Shown here piece after piece: positions 27,174 through 43,614 of a DNA stretch of 64,000 bases; positions within the stretch are counted from its first letter, which is position 1, and each line of letters starts with the position of its first letter. The translations under genes were made by a program, and so were the position numbers. This DNA comes from Arthrobacter sp. ATA002 (lineage in GTDB: Bacteria > Actinomycetota > Actinomycetes > Actinomycetales > Micrococcaceae). The notes below the pieces were generated by a model, which was not told where the DNA came from, did no database searches, and was given only the letters and a program-made list of their open reading frames with translations. Location: NCBI RefSeq assembly GCF_026898095.1, contig NZ_CP114015.1:2418001-2482000 (forward strand). Direction: 5' to 3'.

Positions 27174-27563
27174 TTACACGCTTGTGAGTGCCCGGTTCTT
27201 GATCAGCTGGAATTCTTCCTGGTTAATCGATCCGGAGTTCAGGAGATCCTGTGCTTTGGAAATCTCCTCACTGGGACTCGCTGCAACTCTGCGGATGTAC
27301 GCCTCAGTGGACTCCTGAGCGGCCCGTGAGCGTTCCATCGCGCGCTCGTTCATTCCCTTGCCCCGGGCAATGATGTACACGAGGACGGTCAGAAACGGGA
27401 AGATGACCATGAAGATGATCCAGATGGCTTTCGCCCAGCCGCTCAGACTCTGGTCGCGAAAGAGATCGCCGATGACGGCAAACAGCGTGAACAGATAAGC
27501 AAAGAACACCATGGCGCTGAAGGCCCACCACACGATGTCCCAGAAATTCTCCCAAAAACTCAT
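27174..27563 (-). CDS. Small membrane protein with SHOCT domain
   Basis: ~129 residues. Two membrane segments (WWAFSAMVFFAYLFTLFAVI and WIIFMVIFPFLTVLVYIIA) resemble the PLD-nuclease N-terminal (PLDc_N) type. The C-terminal ~35 residues, SKAQDLLNSGSINQEEFQLI, form a SHOCT domain. I prefer the ATG at 27563 (MSFWENFW) over the one at 27581. Function unknown; SHOCT is thought to be an oligomerisation or anchoring module. Confidence 0.75.
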   Translation of the reverse strand: MSFWENFWDIVWWAFSAMVFFAYLFTLFAVIGDLFRDQSLSGWAKAIWIIFMVIFPFLTVLVYIIARGKGMNERAMERSRAAQESTEAYIRRVAASPSEEISKAQDLLNSGSINQEEFQLIKNRALTSV

Positions 27564-27581
27564 TCGGATGCCCACTTTCAT

Positions 27582-27884
27582 TCGGGGTGTGAAACCTGGT
27601 GGTTGCCTTTGAGCGTGATGAATGCGCCTCGTGACCGAACAGGCTGATCCCAGTATCGGTCCCCCGTATCAGCAGAACCACCCTTCCGGCGGCAGAAGGC
27701 TGCCGCGAACCGTGCATCGGCCACTTCGCCCGCGGGGTCAATGCTGTGTCCGGTGGACGAGCAGCAGGTGGCGGATGTGCTGACTGGTTGCGGGCTACGG
27801 CGGACGGAATGCGGAGACGATTAGCAGCCATATCCGGAAAATTTGATATATCTTTATAAATGTGGATAGTGCACACACAAAAGA
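27582..27884. other. Gene-free interval
   Basis: No gene-like frame. It contains a strikingly AT-rich patch at about 27836-27866 (with GATATATC and TTTATAAA) in otherwise GC-rich DNA, which could hold a promoter or protein-binding site. Confidence 0.4.
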
Positions 27885-27912
27885 CTGCCCGGCCGGATGA
27901 CCGGCCGGGCAG
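27885..27912 (-). terminator. Terminator of pyk
   Basis: A 12-base perfect stem CTGCCCGGCCGG/CCGGCCGGGCAG with a four-base loop, followed on the minus strand by TCTTTTGT. It lies 26 bases after the pyk stop codon. Confidence 0.85.
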
Positions 27913-27937
27913 CACTAATGTTCCAGGGGCAACCAGG

Positions 27938-29449
27938 TTAGATGGGTTTTGCCTTGCCCTTGTTGGCACTCTTGACCGGCCACGGGCCAACCTTCTCCTT
28001 GACCCGCATCTGCCCTTCGAGGCGCTGACCGGCGTCGGCGATGTCCCCCACCTTGTGCACCTTGACGGTGTTGGTGGACCCGGCCTGCCCGGGAGGCGAA
28101 CCGGCGGCAATGACCACTAGGTCGTCGAGATCCACCAGGTCATTCTCGATCAGGGTGCGGTCCACCTGGGCCGTCATCTGGTCGGTGTTCTCGGCGAATT
28201 CCACGAGCATCGGCTGGATACCCCAGAAGAGGCTCATGTAGCGGTAGGTCTGTTCCACCGGCGTGAAGGCAAGTACCGGCTTCTTCGGGCGCAGGCGCGA
28301 AAGCCGGCGGGCCGAGTCACCGGACTGGGTGAACGTGCAGACAAACTTCGCGTCCAGCTGGTCGGCGATTTCGACGGCGGCGCGGGTGATGGCACCGCCG
28401 CGGGTGCGGGGCTTGGAGCCCAGGGCCGGAACGCGGTTCAGGCCGTGCTCTTCGGTGGACTCGATGATCCGCGCCATGGTGGTCACGGTTTCGATCGGGT
28501 ACTTGCCCACGGAGGTTTCCCCGGACAGCATCACGGCGTCGGCGCCGTCGAGGACGGCGTTGGCGCAGTCGGAGGCCTCGGCGCGGGTGGGGCGCGGGCT
28601 GTCGATCATCGATTCCAGCACCTGGGTGGCCACGATGACCGGCTTCGCCCACCGGCGGGCCAGCTCGATGGCATTCTTCTGGACCAGGGGCACGTCTTCC
28701 AGGGGAAGCTCGACACCGAGATCGCCGCGGGCGACCATGATGGCGTCGAAGGCGTCAATGATTTCCTCGATGGCCTCGACGGCCTGCGGCTTCTCGACCT
28801 TGGCGATGACCGGCACGCGGCGGCCTTCTTCGTCCATGACTTCATGGACACGGCGCACATCGACGGCGTTGCGGACGAAGGACAGGGCGACCATGTCGAC
28901 GCCGGTGCGGATGGCCCACCGCAGGTCGGCCTCATCCTTGTCGCTCATGGCGGGAACACTGACGGCAACGCCTGGCAGGTTCAGGCCCTTATTGTTCGAC
29001 ACGGTGCCGGGAACGGTCACTTCGGTGACAACCTTAACGTTGTCCACTGCGGTGGCGCGGACTGCCACTTTTCCGTCGTCGATCAGCAGGGTGTCCCCCA
29101 CGCTGACATCGTTGGGCAGGCCGGTGTGGGTGGTGGAGACGATGTCCTTGGTACCCGGCACGTCCTCGATGGTGATCGTGAAAACGTCACCCTTGTTGAG
29201 GAAATGCGGACCGTCCACGAAACGGCCCAGGCGGATCTTCGGGCCCTGGAGGTCGGCGAAGATGCCAACGGGCTTGCCCAGTTCCTCGGAGGCACGGCGG
29301 ACGTTGTCGTACACGGATTTGTGCACATCATGGTCGCCGTGGCTCATGTTCATGCGGGCAACGTCCACACCCGCGCGCAGAACGGCGACGGTGTTTTCGT
29401 AGCTTGCGATTGCGGGGCCGAATGTGGCCACAATTTTTGCGCGTCTCAT
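27938..29449 (-). CDS. pyk: Pyruvate kinase
   Basis: 503 residues from the ATG at 29449 (MRRAKIVATFGPAIAS). The in-frame extension to 29584 has no pyruvate-kinase similarity. Glycolytic conversion of phosphoenolpyruvate and ADP to pyruvate and ATP. Landmarks: RAGVDVARMNMSHGDH, the catalytic-lysine region VIAKVEKPQAVE, the metal site IMVARGDLGVELP and the K/T active-site segment VIVATQVLESMI; the C-terminal domain starts around TRGGAITRAAVEIADQ. The tail is slightly longer than in E. coli and Lys-rich. A strong terminator follows. Confidence 0.96.
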   Translation of the reverse strand: MRRAKIVATFGPAIASYENTVAVLRAGVDVARMNMSHGDHDVHKSVYDNVRRASEELGKPVGIFADLQGPKIRLGRFVDGPHFLNKGDVFTITIEDVPGTKDIVSTTHTGLPNDVSVGDTLLIDDGKVAVRATAVDNVKVVTEVTVPGTVSNNKGLNLPGVAVSVPAMSDKDEADLRWAIRTGVDMVALSFVRNAVDVRRVHEVMDEEGRRVPVIAKVEKPQAVEAIEEIIDAFDAIMVARGDLGVELPLEDVPLVQKNAIELARRWAKPVIVATQVLESMIDSPRPTRAEASDCANAVLDGADAVMLSGETSVGKYPIETVTTMARIIESTEEHGLNRVPALGSKPRTRGGAITRAAVEIADQLDAKFVCTFTQSGDSARRLSRLRPKKPVLAFTPVEQTYRYMSLFWGIQPMLVEFAENTDQMTAQVDRTLIENDLVDLDDLVVIAAGSPPGQAGSTNTVKVHKVGDIADAGQRLEGQMRVKEKVGPWPVKSANKGKAKPI

Positions 29450-29540
29450 ATGTTCCAGCCTAGTCGCCCGGCGGCAATTACGCATGGAGACGGGCCGCAG
29501 ACGTCGTGACCGGTGGAAAGTGTGGCCCGTGTTCTTTCTC

Positions 29541-29930
29541 TCACGCTTCCCCGGCGGGAGCGGACCCCGGTGCCCGAAGGACAATCATGTTCGCCTCGAC
29601 TCCGGCGAGGAACTGCGCACCGGCCCGGGTCAGGGTAAGCTCCTTGCGCTTGGCACCGGTACGCGCCGCATCGACCTCCCTGCTGAGCAGAAAGCCTGTG
29701 TCCTGGAGCCGCTTGAGGCTCCGGTACAGGCTGCGCTCAGTGACGGTCCATCCAGTGGCAGCCGCAACGTTTGCTGCGACTGCTGCCACGGTTGCCGGCT
29801 CCCGGGCGGCCACGGCGCTCAGGATTACCGGTGTCAGCATCGACTTCTTGTAGGTTTCCACCCAGGACTCAATCCTGGCTTCCACCCATTCCTGTTCCTC
29901 CGTGGAGCGTTCCTCCGTGGAGCGGGGCAT
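29541..29930 (-). CDS. PadR-like winged-helix transcriptional regulator
   Basis: ~129 residues. The start is ATG 29930 (MPRSTEERS) with GGGAGGA upstream; longer frames upstream overlap the neighbouring gene. The core LTPVILSAVAAREPATVAAV followed by TGWTVTERSLYRSLKRLQDT and GAKRKELTLTRAGAQFL has the winged-helix pattern of PadR proteins, including the terminal T-x-x-G. It starts 2 bases after the upstream membrane-protein gene, so the two probably form a transporter/regulator or sensor pair. Confidence 0.75.
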   Translation of the reverse strand: MPRSTEERSTEEQEWVEARIESWVETYKKSMLTPVILSAVAAREPATVAAVAANVAAATGWTVTERSLYRSLKRLQDTGFLLSREVDAARTGAKRKELTLTRAGAQFLAGVEANMIVLRAPGSAPAGEA

Positions 29931-29932
29931 GC

Positions 29933-30381
29933 TCAGTCCTCCCATCCGCGGCCCAGGATGCTGCCCGTGAGATGGATGAGCAGCCCCACTCCCCATGCGG
30001 CACTCATGAGAAGTGTTGCTCCGAACCACGGTGTCGCCAGGAGCTCCTGCGCAACCGCGCCCTCACCGCCGGTCGCTCCCAGGCTGACGGCACGCACCAC
30101 GGCATGCGCAGTGAAGGAGACCGTGACGGTGAGGAAGGCGATCGTGTGGGCGATGGCGAATCCAAAGCGCACGTGCAGGAGTTTGCGCCGGTTTACCGCC
30201 ATCCAGGCGGCAATTCCAGCCGCGGCGACGGCGGTGAGCACCCCGGCGAGGACGCCGATCCCTCCCCGGCCAGGGCAATGGCCGTTTGGACGAGCACCAT
30301 GGCGGCGGCCAGGCCGAGCAGGTACGGCAGCAGCAGTGAACGAGCGTTGACGGTGGGCGAGGGCAGCGTTTGCGTCGTCAT
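29933..30381 (-). CDS. Four-helix membrane protein paired with PadR regulator (one frameshift)
   Basis: ~149 residues after repair. It starts at ATG 30381. The first membrane helix (LLLPYLLGLAAAMVLVQTAI) is followed by a break at the C run 30264-30267. One added base restores AGGGIGVLAGVLTAVAAAGI and two further helices, ending GSILGRGWED. I cannot name the family. Its stop is two bases from the PadR-like start, indicating co-expression. Confidence 0.7.
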
Positions 30382-30472
30382 GCAGGCACCGTACCAGTGG
30401 AACACTACCTAGGGAAGAGGCCTGCTGGAGCACATGGGGGCCACCTGCTTCAGCACCGGCAGACCCTGTCCC

Positions 30473-36511
<6,039 letters not shown>

Positions 36512-36699
36512 GAGAGGTAAGTCCTTCCCCCTGATTGAGCGGTGGGAGGGGACAACGCTGGCCCCACGGCGGAAGGCAGAGACATTCCGCGGTGTTCAGT
36601 ACTTCACCAAAAGGGCGTCCGGTTTGTATCCCGTGGTCCCTTCAGGGGCGGCCACGGCTATGTGGCAGGAGCACCTCCCGGGAGGTAACCCGGCCGGCG
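36512..36699 (-). other. Leader region of gltBD with inverted repeats
   Basis: Between lgt and gltB lie a perfect 14-base palindrome ACCTCCCGGGAGGT (36673-36686) and a CCGTGG...CCACGG hairpin around 36631-36657. They could be a terminator for lgt plus control elements for gltBD. No known riboswitch is recognisable. Confidence 0.4.
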
Positions 36700-37740
36700 C
36701 TACTTGGCAGTACCCGGAGTTCCGGGCTTGCGAGGATCGGTGTCCTCGTTTTTTGTCTCTGCGAGATTAGCATGCGGCTGTGACGCAGAAGACGCACGGG
36801 CCGAATTTCGCTGTTCTGTTTCGATCTTGTGATCTTCCGGTAACGCTTCCGTTTCCGCGGCCGGTTCGTGTCCGGGCAGGTACAGGGAACCGGAGCCGCC
36901 CTTCCGGGCGCGGAATGACAGGTAAATGAACATGACCACGGAGAACACGAAGATCAGCACGCTGGTCCACACGTTCAACCGCTGTGTGACGCCGAAGAGC
37001 GTAATCATTTCGGCGTCGTCAATGCGCAGGATCTCGATCCAGAGCCGGCCCAGGGTGTAGTACGCGGCGTAGAGCCAGAACAGGCGCCCGCCGCGCAGCC
37101 GGAACTTCCTGTCCAGCGCCAGCAGCAGGGCAACCCCGGCCAGGCACCAGAGCGACTCATACAGGAAGGTGGGATGGAACAGGGTGCCGGGAGCGGTTCC
37201 GTCCGGGAAGTTGGGGTTGTTGGCATCGATTTCCAGTCCCCAGGGCACGTCGGTGGGGCTGCCGAACAGTTCCTGGTTAAACCAGTTGCCCCAGCGGCCC
37301 ACGGCCTGCGCCAGCAGCAGGCCCGGAACCCCGACGTCGGCGAAGGTGGACAGTTTGATGCCTGCGCGCCGGCAGCCGATCCATGCCCCCACGGCTCCGA
37401 GCGCCACGGCGCCCCAAATGCCCAGCCCGCCCCGCCAAATCTGCGGAATCAGGGAAAGGTCCCCGTCGGCACCGAAGTAGGCGTCCGGGGAGGAGATCAC
37501 GTGGTAGAGCCGGCCTCCGATGATGCCGAACGGAATTGCCCAAATGGCAATGTCCCAGACGGCTTCCTCGGGCAGGCCGCGGCGCTTCCAGCGCACGGAA
37601 GTCATCCACAGGGCGAGGATGATGCCGGCCAGGATGCACAGGGCATAGGTGTGGATCGTCAGGGGGCCCAGCGAAAAGCTGCTGAAGTCCGCGGGCGGGC
37701 TGGGAATGCTGGCCGGAGCCGTCACGGACATCAGGTTCAT
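36700..37740 (-). CDS. lgt: Prolipoprotein diacylglyceryl transferase
   Basis: 346 residues with about seven membrane segments. It attaches diacylglycerol to lipobox cysteines, for example of AztC and the sugar-binding lipoproteins in this window. The Lgt signature is seen in QAVGRWGNWFNQELFG. Other conserved parts are the N-terminal LGPLTIHTYALCILAGI and FLYESLWCLAGVALLL. A ~75-residue hydrophilic, Glu-rich C-terminal tail goes beyond the catalytic core, as is common in actinobacteria. It starts one base after the trpA stop. Confidence 0.95.
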   Translation of the reverse strand: MNLMSVTAPASIPSPPADFSSFSLGPLTIHTYALCILAGIILALWMTSVRWKRRGLPEEAVWDIAIWAIPFGIIGGRLYHVISSPDAYFGADGDLSLIPQIWRGGLGIWGAVALGAVGAWIGCRRAGIKLSTFADVGVPGLLLAQAVGRWGNWFNQELFGSPTDVPWGLEIDANNPNFPDGTAPGTLFHPTFLYESLWCLAGVALLLALDRKFRLRGGRLFWLYAAYYTLGRLWIEILRIDDAEMITLFGVTQRLNVWTSVLIFVFSVVMFIYLSFRARKGGSGSLYLPGHEPAAETEALPEDHKIETEQRNSARASSASQPHANLAETKNEDTDPRKPGTPGTAK

Positions 37741-38574
37741 TTAGCTGCTCTTTCTGGTTCCGGTGCTGAGTTCGCGGGTGAGGCCGGCGACGGCGGGGAC
37801 GCCGCCGTCGCGCAGTGCAGCCACCAGTGCGGTGCCGACGATCACGCCGTCGGCGTAGGCTCCGATTTCGCGGACGTGGCCGGAGTTGGAGACGCCCAGG
37901 CCGACACAGACGTGCTGAGCGCCGGCTGCGCGGGCAGCGCTGACGACGTCCTTCGCTGCGGTGCTCACCGAGCTGCGGGCACCGGTGACGCCCATGATGG
38001 ACACCGCGTAGACAAAGCCGCGGCTGGCCTCCACAGTGCTCTTCATCCGTTCGGGGGTGGAGGACGGAGCTACGAGGAAGACCCGGTCCAGGCCGTACCG
38101 GTCCGACGCGGCCATCCACTCCGAGGCTTCGTCGGGAATGAGGTCCGGGGTAATCAGGCCCGCTCCCCCGGCTTCAGCCAGGCGGCGGGAGAATTCGTCC
38201 ACGCCCATGCGCACCACGGGGTTCCAGTAGGTCATGACCAGCACGGCGGCGTCGGTGGCGGCGGTGATGCCCGCAACGACGTCGAACACCTCCGCAACCC
38301 GGAAGCCCTGTTCCAGGGCCTGTGTGGTGGCGGCCTGGATGACGTGTCCGTCCATGACCGGGTCGGAGTACGGGATGCCGATCTCGATCAGGTCGGCGCC
38401 GTTTTCAGCCAGGGCAATGCCTGCGGCGATGGTTTCCTGCACCGACGGGAAGCCGGCGGGCAGGTAGCCGATCAGTGCGGCGCGGCCGTCGGCGGCTGCC
38501 CGGTCAATGGCTGCCGCGGCCTTGCTGCCGGCGCCGGTTCCCGGGCCGGGCGTGTTGTGAACGGCGGTGCTCAC
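37741..38574 (-). CDS. trpA: Tryptophan synthase alpha subunit
   Basis: 277 residues from the GTG at 38574, which overlaps the trpB stop (GTGA); upstream extensions lie inside trpB. It cleaves indole-3-glycerol phosphate to indole. Landmarks: [15 protein letters not shown], the catalytic Glu and Asp in [17 protein letters not shown], and the phosphate loop ending in [20 protein letters not shown]. Confidence 0.95.
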   Translation of the reverse strand: MSTAVHNTPGPGTGAGSKAAAAIDRAAADGRAALIGYLPAGFPSVQETIAAGIALAENGADLIEIGIPYSDPVMDGHVIQAATTQALEQGFRVAEVFDVVAGITAATDAAVLVMTYWNPVVRMGVDEFSRRLAEAGGAGLITPDLIPDEASEWMAASDRYGLDRVFLVAPSSTPERMKSTVEASRGFVYAVSIMGVTGARSSVSTAAKDVVSAARAAGAQHVCVGLGVSNSGHVREIGAYADGVIVGTALVAALRDGGVPAVAGLTRELSTGTRKSS

Positions 38575-39985
38575 AGCTGTTCCCCTTCTTTGGCGATTTC
38601 GGCTTCGGCGGACTCGTCGTCCAGCAGGTTGAACCATTCGGCGGCCGTTGCTACGTCCTTGTCGCCCCGGCCCGAGAGGTTCACCAGCACGATTTTGTCC
38701 GCGGCGTCAGGGTTCCCGGCGGCGGCGGCCTCGGCGGCCAGCCGCTGTCCCACCTTGATGGCGCCGGCGAGGGCGTGGGCGGATTCAATGGCGGGAATGA
38801 TGCCCTCGGTGCGGCACAGCAGCTGGAAGGCATCCATGGCTTCGGTGTCGGTGACCGGTTCGTAGGAGACCCGTCCGATGTCGGAGAGGTAGGAGTGCTC
38901 GGGCCGACCCCGGGGTAGTCCAGGCCGGCGGAAATCGAGTGGGATTCCACCGTCTGGCCGTCTTCGTCCTGCATCAGGTAGGAGCGGGCGCCGTGCAGCA
39001 CGCCGGGGCGTCCCAGCGTGATGGTGGCGGCGTGGCGGCCGGTGTCGACGCCGTCGCCGCCGGCTTCGAAGCCATAGATTTTGACGCCGGGGTCGTCCAG
39101 GAAGCCGTGGAAAATCCCGATGGCATTGGATCCGCCGCCAATGCAGGCACAGACGGCGTCCGGCAGCCGGCCGGCCTGCTCCAGGATCTGCCCGCGGGCC
39201 TCCTCGCCGATGACCTCGTGGAAGAAGCGGACCATGGCCGGGAACGGGTGGGCCCCGGCGGCGGTGCCGAGCAGGTAGTGGGTGGTGTCCACATTGGCGA
39301 CCCAGTCACGCAGCGCCTCGTTGATGGCGTCCTTGAGTGTTTGGGATCCATGGCTTACGGGGATGACGGTGGCGCCGAGCAGTTCCATGCGGGCCACATT
39401 CAGGGCCTGCCGGCGGCAGTCTTCGGCGCCCATGTAGACCACGCATTCCAGGCCCAGGAGGGCGGCGGCCGTGGCACTGGCCACGCCGTGCTGGCCGGCG
39501 CCGGTTTCCGCGATGACCCGGGTCTTGCCCATGCGCTTGGCGAGCAGGGCCTGGCCGAGCACGTTGTTGATCTTGTGCGAGCCGGTGTGGTTCAGGTCTT
39601 CGCGCTTGAGGAAGATCCGGACGCCGCCGGCGTGTTCGGCGAAGCGCCTGGCCTCCGTGAGCAGGGAGGGGCGGCCGGAGTAGTTCTTGTTCAGGTCAGC
39701 AATCTGCGCACGGAAGTCCGGATCGGCCTTGGCCTTTTCGAAGGTGTCTTCCAGCTCGTCCAGGGCAGCAATCAGGGATTCCGGCATCCAGCGGCCGCCG
39801 TACTCGCCGAAGTAGGGCCCGGGGGCATGGCGCAGCGAACCGTGCGTGTTCAGGAACGCGTCGGCCACCTCCTCCGTGACGGCGTCCGCCGCGGCGCCCT
39901 TGGCGGCGTTTGACGGGGCGGTGGAAGGGTCCTTGGACGTGGGGGCAGCCTCAGCTGCACCTGTCTGTTCCGGATTGCCGGTCAT
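38571..39985 (-). CDS. trpB: Tryptophan synthase beta subunit (one frameshift)
   Basis: ~471 residues after repair, starting ATG 39985 (MTGNPEQTG) with a ~50-residue low-complexity extension before [13 protein letters not shown]. The PLP lysine lies in [15 protein letters not shown]; the active-site loop [18 protein letters not shown] and the PLP-phosphate site [12 protein letters not shown] are present. The frame breaks in GLDYPGVGP at the GGG run 38901-38903. One extra base continues it as [18 protein letters not shown] to the normal C-terminus. Confidence 0.95.
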
Positions 39986-40049
39986 GAGCCTGGTTCCTGT
40001 CCTGCGTTGGTCCGGGCGGGCGCCCGGACGGGGATTTGTTGCGTTCTCG

Positions 40050-40880
40050 TCAGCCGTTGCCGTGCCTGCCGGCGGCCAGCGCATCACTGCCGGCCTGCAT
40101 GAACCCGGCGATGGTGGCTGCAGGATCGTTGTGCCGCACCAGTGCTTCGCCCACGAGGACGGCGTTTGCCCCTTCGGCGGCATACTGTCCGACGTCGGCC
40201 GCGTTCCGCACGCCCGATTCGGCCACGATGACGGCCTCCGCCGGGATGCTGCCGGCGAGCGGTGCGAAGATCGCCCGGTCAACGTCCAGCGTCTTCAGGT
40301 TGCGCACGTTTACGCCGATGATCCGCGCACCCACGGCAACGGCTCGCTCGATTTCCTCGGCGGTGTGAGCTTCCACCAGGGCATTCATCCCCAAGTCATG
40401 AGTGAGCGCCAGGAAGCCCTTCAGCCGTGCATCGTCCAGTGCGGCCACGATCAGCAGCACAAGGTCGGCGCCGTGGGCGCGGGCCTCCCAGATCTGATAC
40501 TCGTCGACCGTGAAATCCTTACGCAGCAGCGGAATGTCCACCGCCCTGCGGACGGCGTCGAAATCGGCGAGCGAACCGCCGAAGCGACGCTGTTCGGTGA
40601 GCACGCTGATCACCGCTGCACCGCCGTCGGCGTAGCGGGCCGCCAGCGCTGCCGGGTCGGTGATCTCGGCAAGGGCGCCCTTGGAGGGGCTGCTGCGCTT
40701 GACCTCCGCGATGACGCGCAGGCCGCTGCGCGGGGTGTCGTTGCCGCCCAAAGCGGCAAAGGCGTCCCGGGCGGGAGCCGCCGCACGGGCGCGCTCCTGC
40801 ATCTGCTCCAGCGGAACCGTGCGCCGGCGTGCCTCGAGATCTTCGGCAACGCCGGCGACGATGTCGTCCAGAACGCTCAC
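40050..40880 (-). CDS. trpC: Indole-3-glycerol phosphate synthase
   Basis: 276 residues, intact. It forms the indole ring from CdRP. Typical segments are [20 protein letters not shown] (catalytic Lys), [20 protein letters not shown] (Lys and Glu) and [14 protein letters not shown]. It starts at ATG 40880, one base from the stop of the small membrane-protein gene upstream. No trpF domain is fused. Confidence 0.95.
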   Translation of the reverse strand: MSVLDDIVAGVAEDLEARRRTVPLEQMQERARAAAPARDAFAALGGNDTPRSGLRVIAEVKRSSPSKGALAEITDPAALAARYADGGAAVISVLTEQRRFGGSLADFDAVRRAVDIPLLRKDFTVDEYQIWEARAHGADLVLLIVAALDDARLKGFLALTHDLGMNALVEAHTAEEIERAVAVGARIIGVNVRNLKTLDVDRAIFAPLAGSIPAEAVIVAESGVRNAADVGQYAAEGANAVLVGEALVRHNDPAATIAGFMQAGSDALAAGRHGNG

Positions 40881-41174
40881 TTAGTGACCGTTGTTGGAGA
40901 GCTTCGAACCGCCTACGCCGTAGCCGGCCCTGCGCATGATGAAGCCGACCAGCAGGCCGGCCGCAATGACGCCCAGGCCGACGCAGAACCAGAGCACGCT
41001 GGCAATGATGTAGGCGAAGCTGGAAATTCCGGCGCCGACGATCATGATCAGGACACAGGTCCAGGCGGCGGGCGTGTTGCCGTGGCCGATGGTTTCATCG
41101 TGGATGCTGGCGTGACTCTCGGCCGCGTTTTCCGGCTTGTGGTCGACGTTGGTGTCAGTGGCGTTTGAGCCCAT
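40881..41174 (-). CDS. HGxxPAAW-family small membrane protein of the trp operon
   Basis: 97 residues. A charged His/Glu-rich N-terminus carries the family motif in IGHGNTPAAWTCV, followed by two membrane segments (LIMIVGAGISSFAYIIASVL; GLGVIAAGLLVGFIM) and a short basic tail. It is conserved between trpE and trpC in Arthrobacter-like actinobacteria, but its function is unknown. Its stop adjoins the trpC start, indicating co-translation. Confidence 0.85.
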   Translation of the reverse strand: MGSNATDTNVDHKPENAAESHASIHDETIGHGNTPAAWTCVLIMIVGAGISSFAYIIASVLWFCVGLGVIAAGLLVGFIMRRAGYGVGGSKLSNNGH

Positions 41175-41283
41175 GGTGAATCTCCTCTAAACGAATCTGT
41201 TTCCATTCTGCCATTGACTGACGGAAACTCTTTCACGTGTTGCGGCGCTTGGGGAATTCCGGCGCCCGGCCCCCTGCGCCGGC

Positions 41284-41985
41284 TCAGCGGTAGTTGGTGG
41301 GGTCGTCTCCGCGGGTCAGCCGGTCCCAGCTGTCGATGTCGTCAATCGGTTCCGCGCCGTCGTCCTCGTCCGCGGCGGGCGTGCCCGCGGCGGATGGGGA
41401 GGTTGAAGCGGTGCCGGGTGCTGCGGCCTCCGGCGCCGCAGCACCGGCCGCAGGTGCCGACGGCGGCGTCTTGCCGGCAGCGGCGGCCGGGGCGTACCGG
41501 CGCGAGGACTTCCAGCCGCGGCTGGCAATGGCCAGCCAGATGCCGGTGAGGGCGATCAGGACACCGGAAACGAGGGCAACCCACGGCAGAGCCGTGGGGG
41601 TGACCACGGTGCCCGTGGCGCCGCTGACCCCGATCGCCTGTCCGATGGCACCGGCGGCTCCCTGCTCCGGATCGCTGATCACGGTGTAGCTGGCGGCAGC
41701 CACCCCGATGCCGGACACCAGCAGGATCACGCTGACGATCCAGCGGGCCACGGGGCCGGCGATGGATGCCGCCAGGCCAGCGGTAATGGCGACGACGGCG
41801 AAGGCGGTCACCGCGGTGGCGGCGTCCGAACCGGAGACGGCCAGGTCGGGGGTTTGGACGGCCGTCCGCGGCAGCTGGACGTTCAGCCAGGTGCGCGTGG
41901 TGGTGGCAAAGGCTGCGATGCCAAAGAGCACCGCCGCCATAATGACGGTTCCCTTGCGCTGCCACCTCTTCATGGGTGTGCTCAC
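41284..41985 (-). CDS. Trp biosynthesis-associated membrane protein (TIGR02234-like)
   Basis: 233 residues with four predicted membrane helices in the first ~150 residues ([40 protein letters not shown] and two more). A W-L motif lies in the loop after helix 1 ([11 protein letters not shown]). An Ala/Pro/Ser-rich disordered tail of ~70 residues follows. Its ATG overlaps the trpE stop (ATGA). The family always accompanies trp genes in actinobacteria; transport or complex-anchoring roles have been suggested but not shown. Confidence 0.85.
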   Translation of the reverse strand: MSTPMKRWQRKGTVIMAAVLFGIAAFATTTRTWLNVQLPRTAVQTPDLAVSGSDAATAVTAFAVVAITAGLAASIAGPVARWIVSVILLVSGIGVAAASYTVISDPEQGAAGAIGQAIGVSGATGTVVTPTALPWVALVSGVLIALTGIWLAIASRGWKSSRRYAPAAAAGKTPPSAPAAGAAAPEAAAPGTASTSPSAAGTPAADEDDGAEPIDDIDSWDRLTRGDDPTNYR

Positions 41986-43596
41986 TGCGGTACTTCCTGC
42001 TCTGGTGGTGGGGCGGTATTACGGACGGGGCTCAGGGGTGCCGGAACGGAGGCGCTGCCGGTGACGGTCTCCAGGCTTTCAGCGATCAGGGCCGCGCGCA
42101 GCGGCGCCGCTGCCTTGTTCACTGTCTCCTGGGCTTCGGCTTCCAGGTCGGAGTCGGCAACGATCCCGCCGCCGGCCTGAACAAAAGCCTTGCCGCCGCG
42201 CAGCAGCGCCGAGCGGATGGCGATGGCCATGTCCATGTCACCCGCGAAGTCCAGGTAACCGACCACGCCGCCGTAGATGCCGCGCCGGTGCGGCTCCAGC
42301 TCGTCCAGCAGGCGCAGGGCGCGGGGCTTGGGCGCACCGGAGAGGGTGCCGGCCGGGAAGGTCGCGGCCAGCACATCATAGGCGCTGCGGTGCGGGGCCA
42401 GTTCCCCGACGACGGTGGAGACCAGGTGCATAATGTGGCTGAACCGCTCCACCTCCATGAACTGGGTGACGTCCACGCTGCCCGGAACGCACACCTTGGA
42501 CAGGTCGTTGCGGGCCAGGTCCACCAGCATCAGGTGTTCGGAGCGTTCCTTTTCGTCAGCCAGCAGCTCCTCGGCGAGGACGCGGTCGGCGTCGGTGCCC
42601 TTGCCTCGCGGGCGGGACCCGGCGATGGGGTGCGTGATCACTTCGCTGCCGGTAACCGTGACCAGTGCCTCGGAGAGGAACCCACGACGGCGAAGGGGTT
42701 GCCGCGGGAGTCCTCGAAGTTGAACAGGTACATGTAGGGGCTCGGGTTGGTGTTGCGCAGCACCCGGTAGACCTCCAGCGGACCGGCTCCGCACTCCGTT
42801 TCGAAGCGCCGGGAGATGACCACCTGGAACACTTCGCCGTCCACAATGGCTTCCTTGCCGCGCTGCACGGCTTTCGTGTACTCCGGCTTGGGCCAGGATT
42901 CCTTCACTCCGTCCGTAAGGGCAGCCAGGTCCACGGTGCCGCCGCGCAGCACGGAGACCGGCTGCGGGGTGGGTTCGGCCAGCCGCTGCAGCATGGACTC
43001 GACCCGCGCCACGGCGTCATGCCAGGCCTCGTCCACCCTCTCGTCGGAGCCGTCCATGTTGATGGCGTTGGCCACCAGCATGACGGTGCCGTTGGAGTTG
43101 TCGTGGATGGCCATGTCCGAGACCAGGTTCATGGCCAGTTCGGGCAGGTCCAGGTCGTCGGCGGGCGGGTTGGGCAGTTTCTCCCAGTGCCGGACGGTTT
43201 CCCAGCCTACAAAACCGACCAGCCCGGAGGTGAACGGTGGAACCCCGTCGAGGCGCTCGGTTTGCAGCAGTTCAATGGTGCGGGCCACCGCTTCCACGGG
43301 GTTTCCGTCCAGCGGCACCCCGGCCGGCGGCGCCCAAGCCAGTGGGTTTCACCGTCATGCGTGGTCAGAGTGGCGCGCGACGAGGCACCGATGAAGGAGT
43401 AGCGGGACCAGACGCCGCCGGCGGCCGCGGACTCCATCAGGAAGGTCCCCGGTGCCCCGGCCGCGAGCTTGCGGTAAATCCCGATGGGCGTGTGGGCGTC
43501 GGCGAGCACGCTCAGATGCACCGGCACCACGCGGTGCTCGGCGGCCAGTGCCCGGAATTCCTCAAGGCCGGGGCGGATAACTCCAAGATCCTGCAT
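41982..43596 (-). CDS. trpE: Anthranilate synthase component I (two frameshifts)
   Basis: ~538 residues after repair. It catalyses chorismate plus ammonia to anthranilate. Frame 1 begins [18 protein letters not shown] and contains the tryptophan-site motif [19 protein letters not shown]. It breaks at 43333-43335; frame 2 continues with [17 protein letters not shown] and [15 protein letters not shown]. The second break is at 42672-42673, after FAVVGSSP. Frame 3 holds [20 protein letters not shown] and [20 protein letters not shown], which are active-site segments. Both joins need one added base. No trpG is present in the window. Confidence 0.94.
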
Positions 43597-43614
43597 ATGT
43601 ATGGTTTCTTTCGG

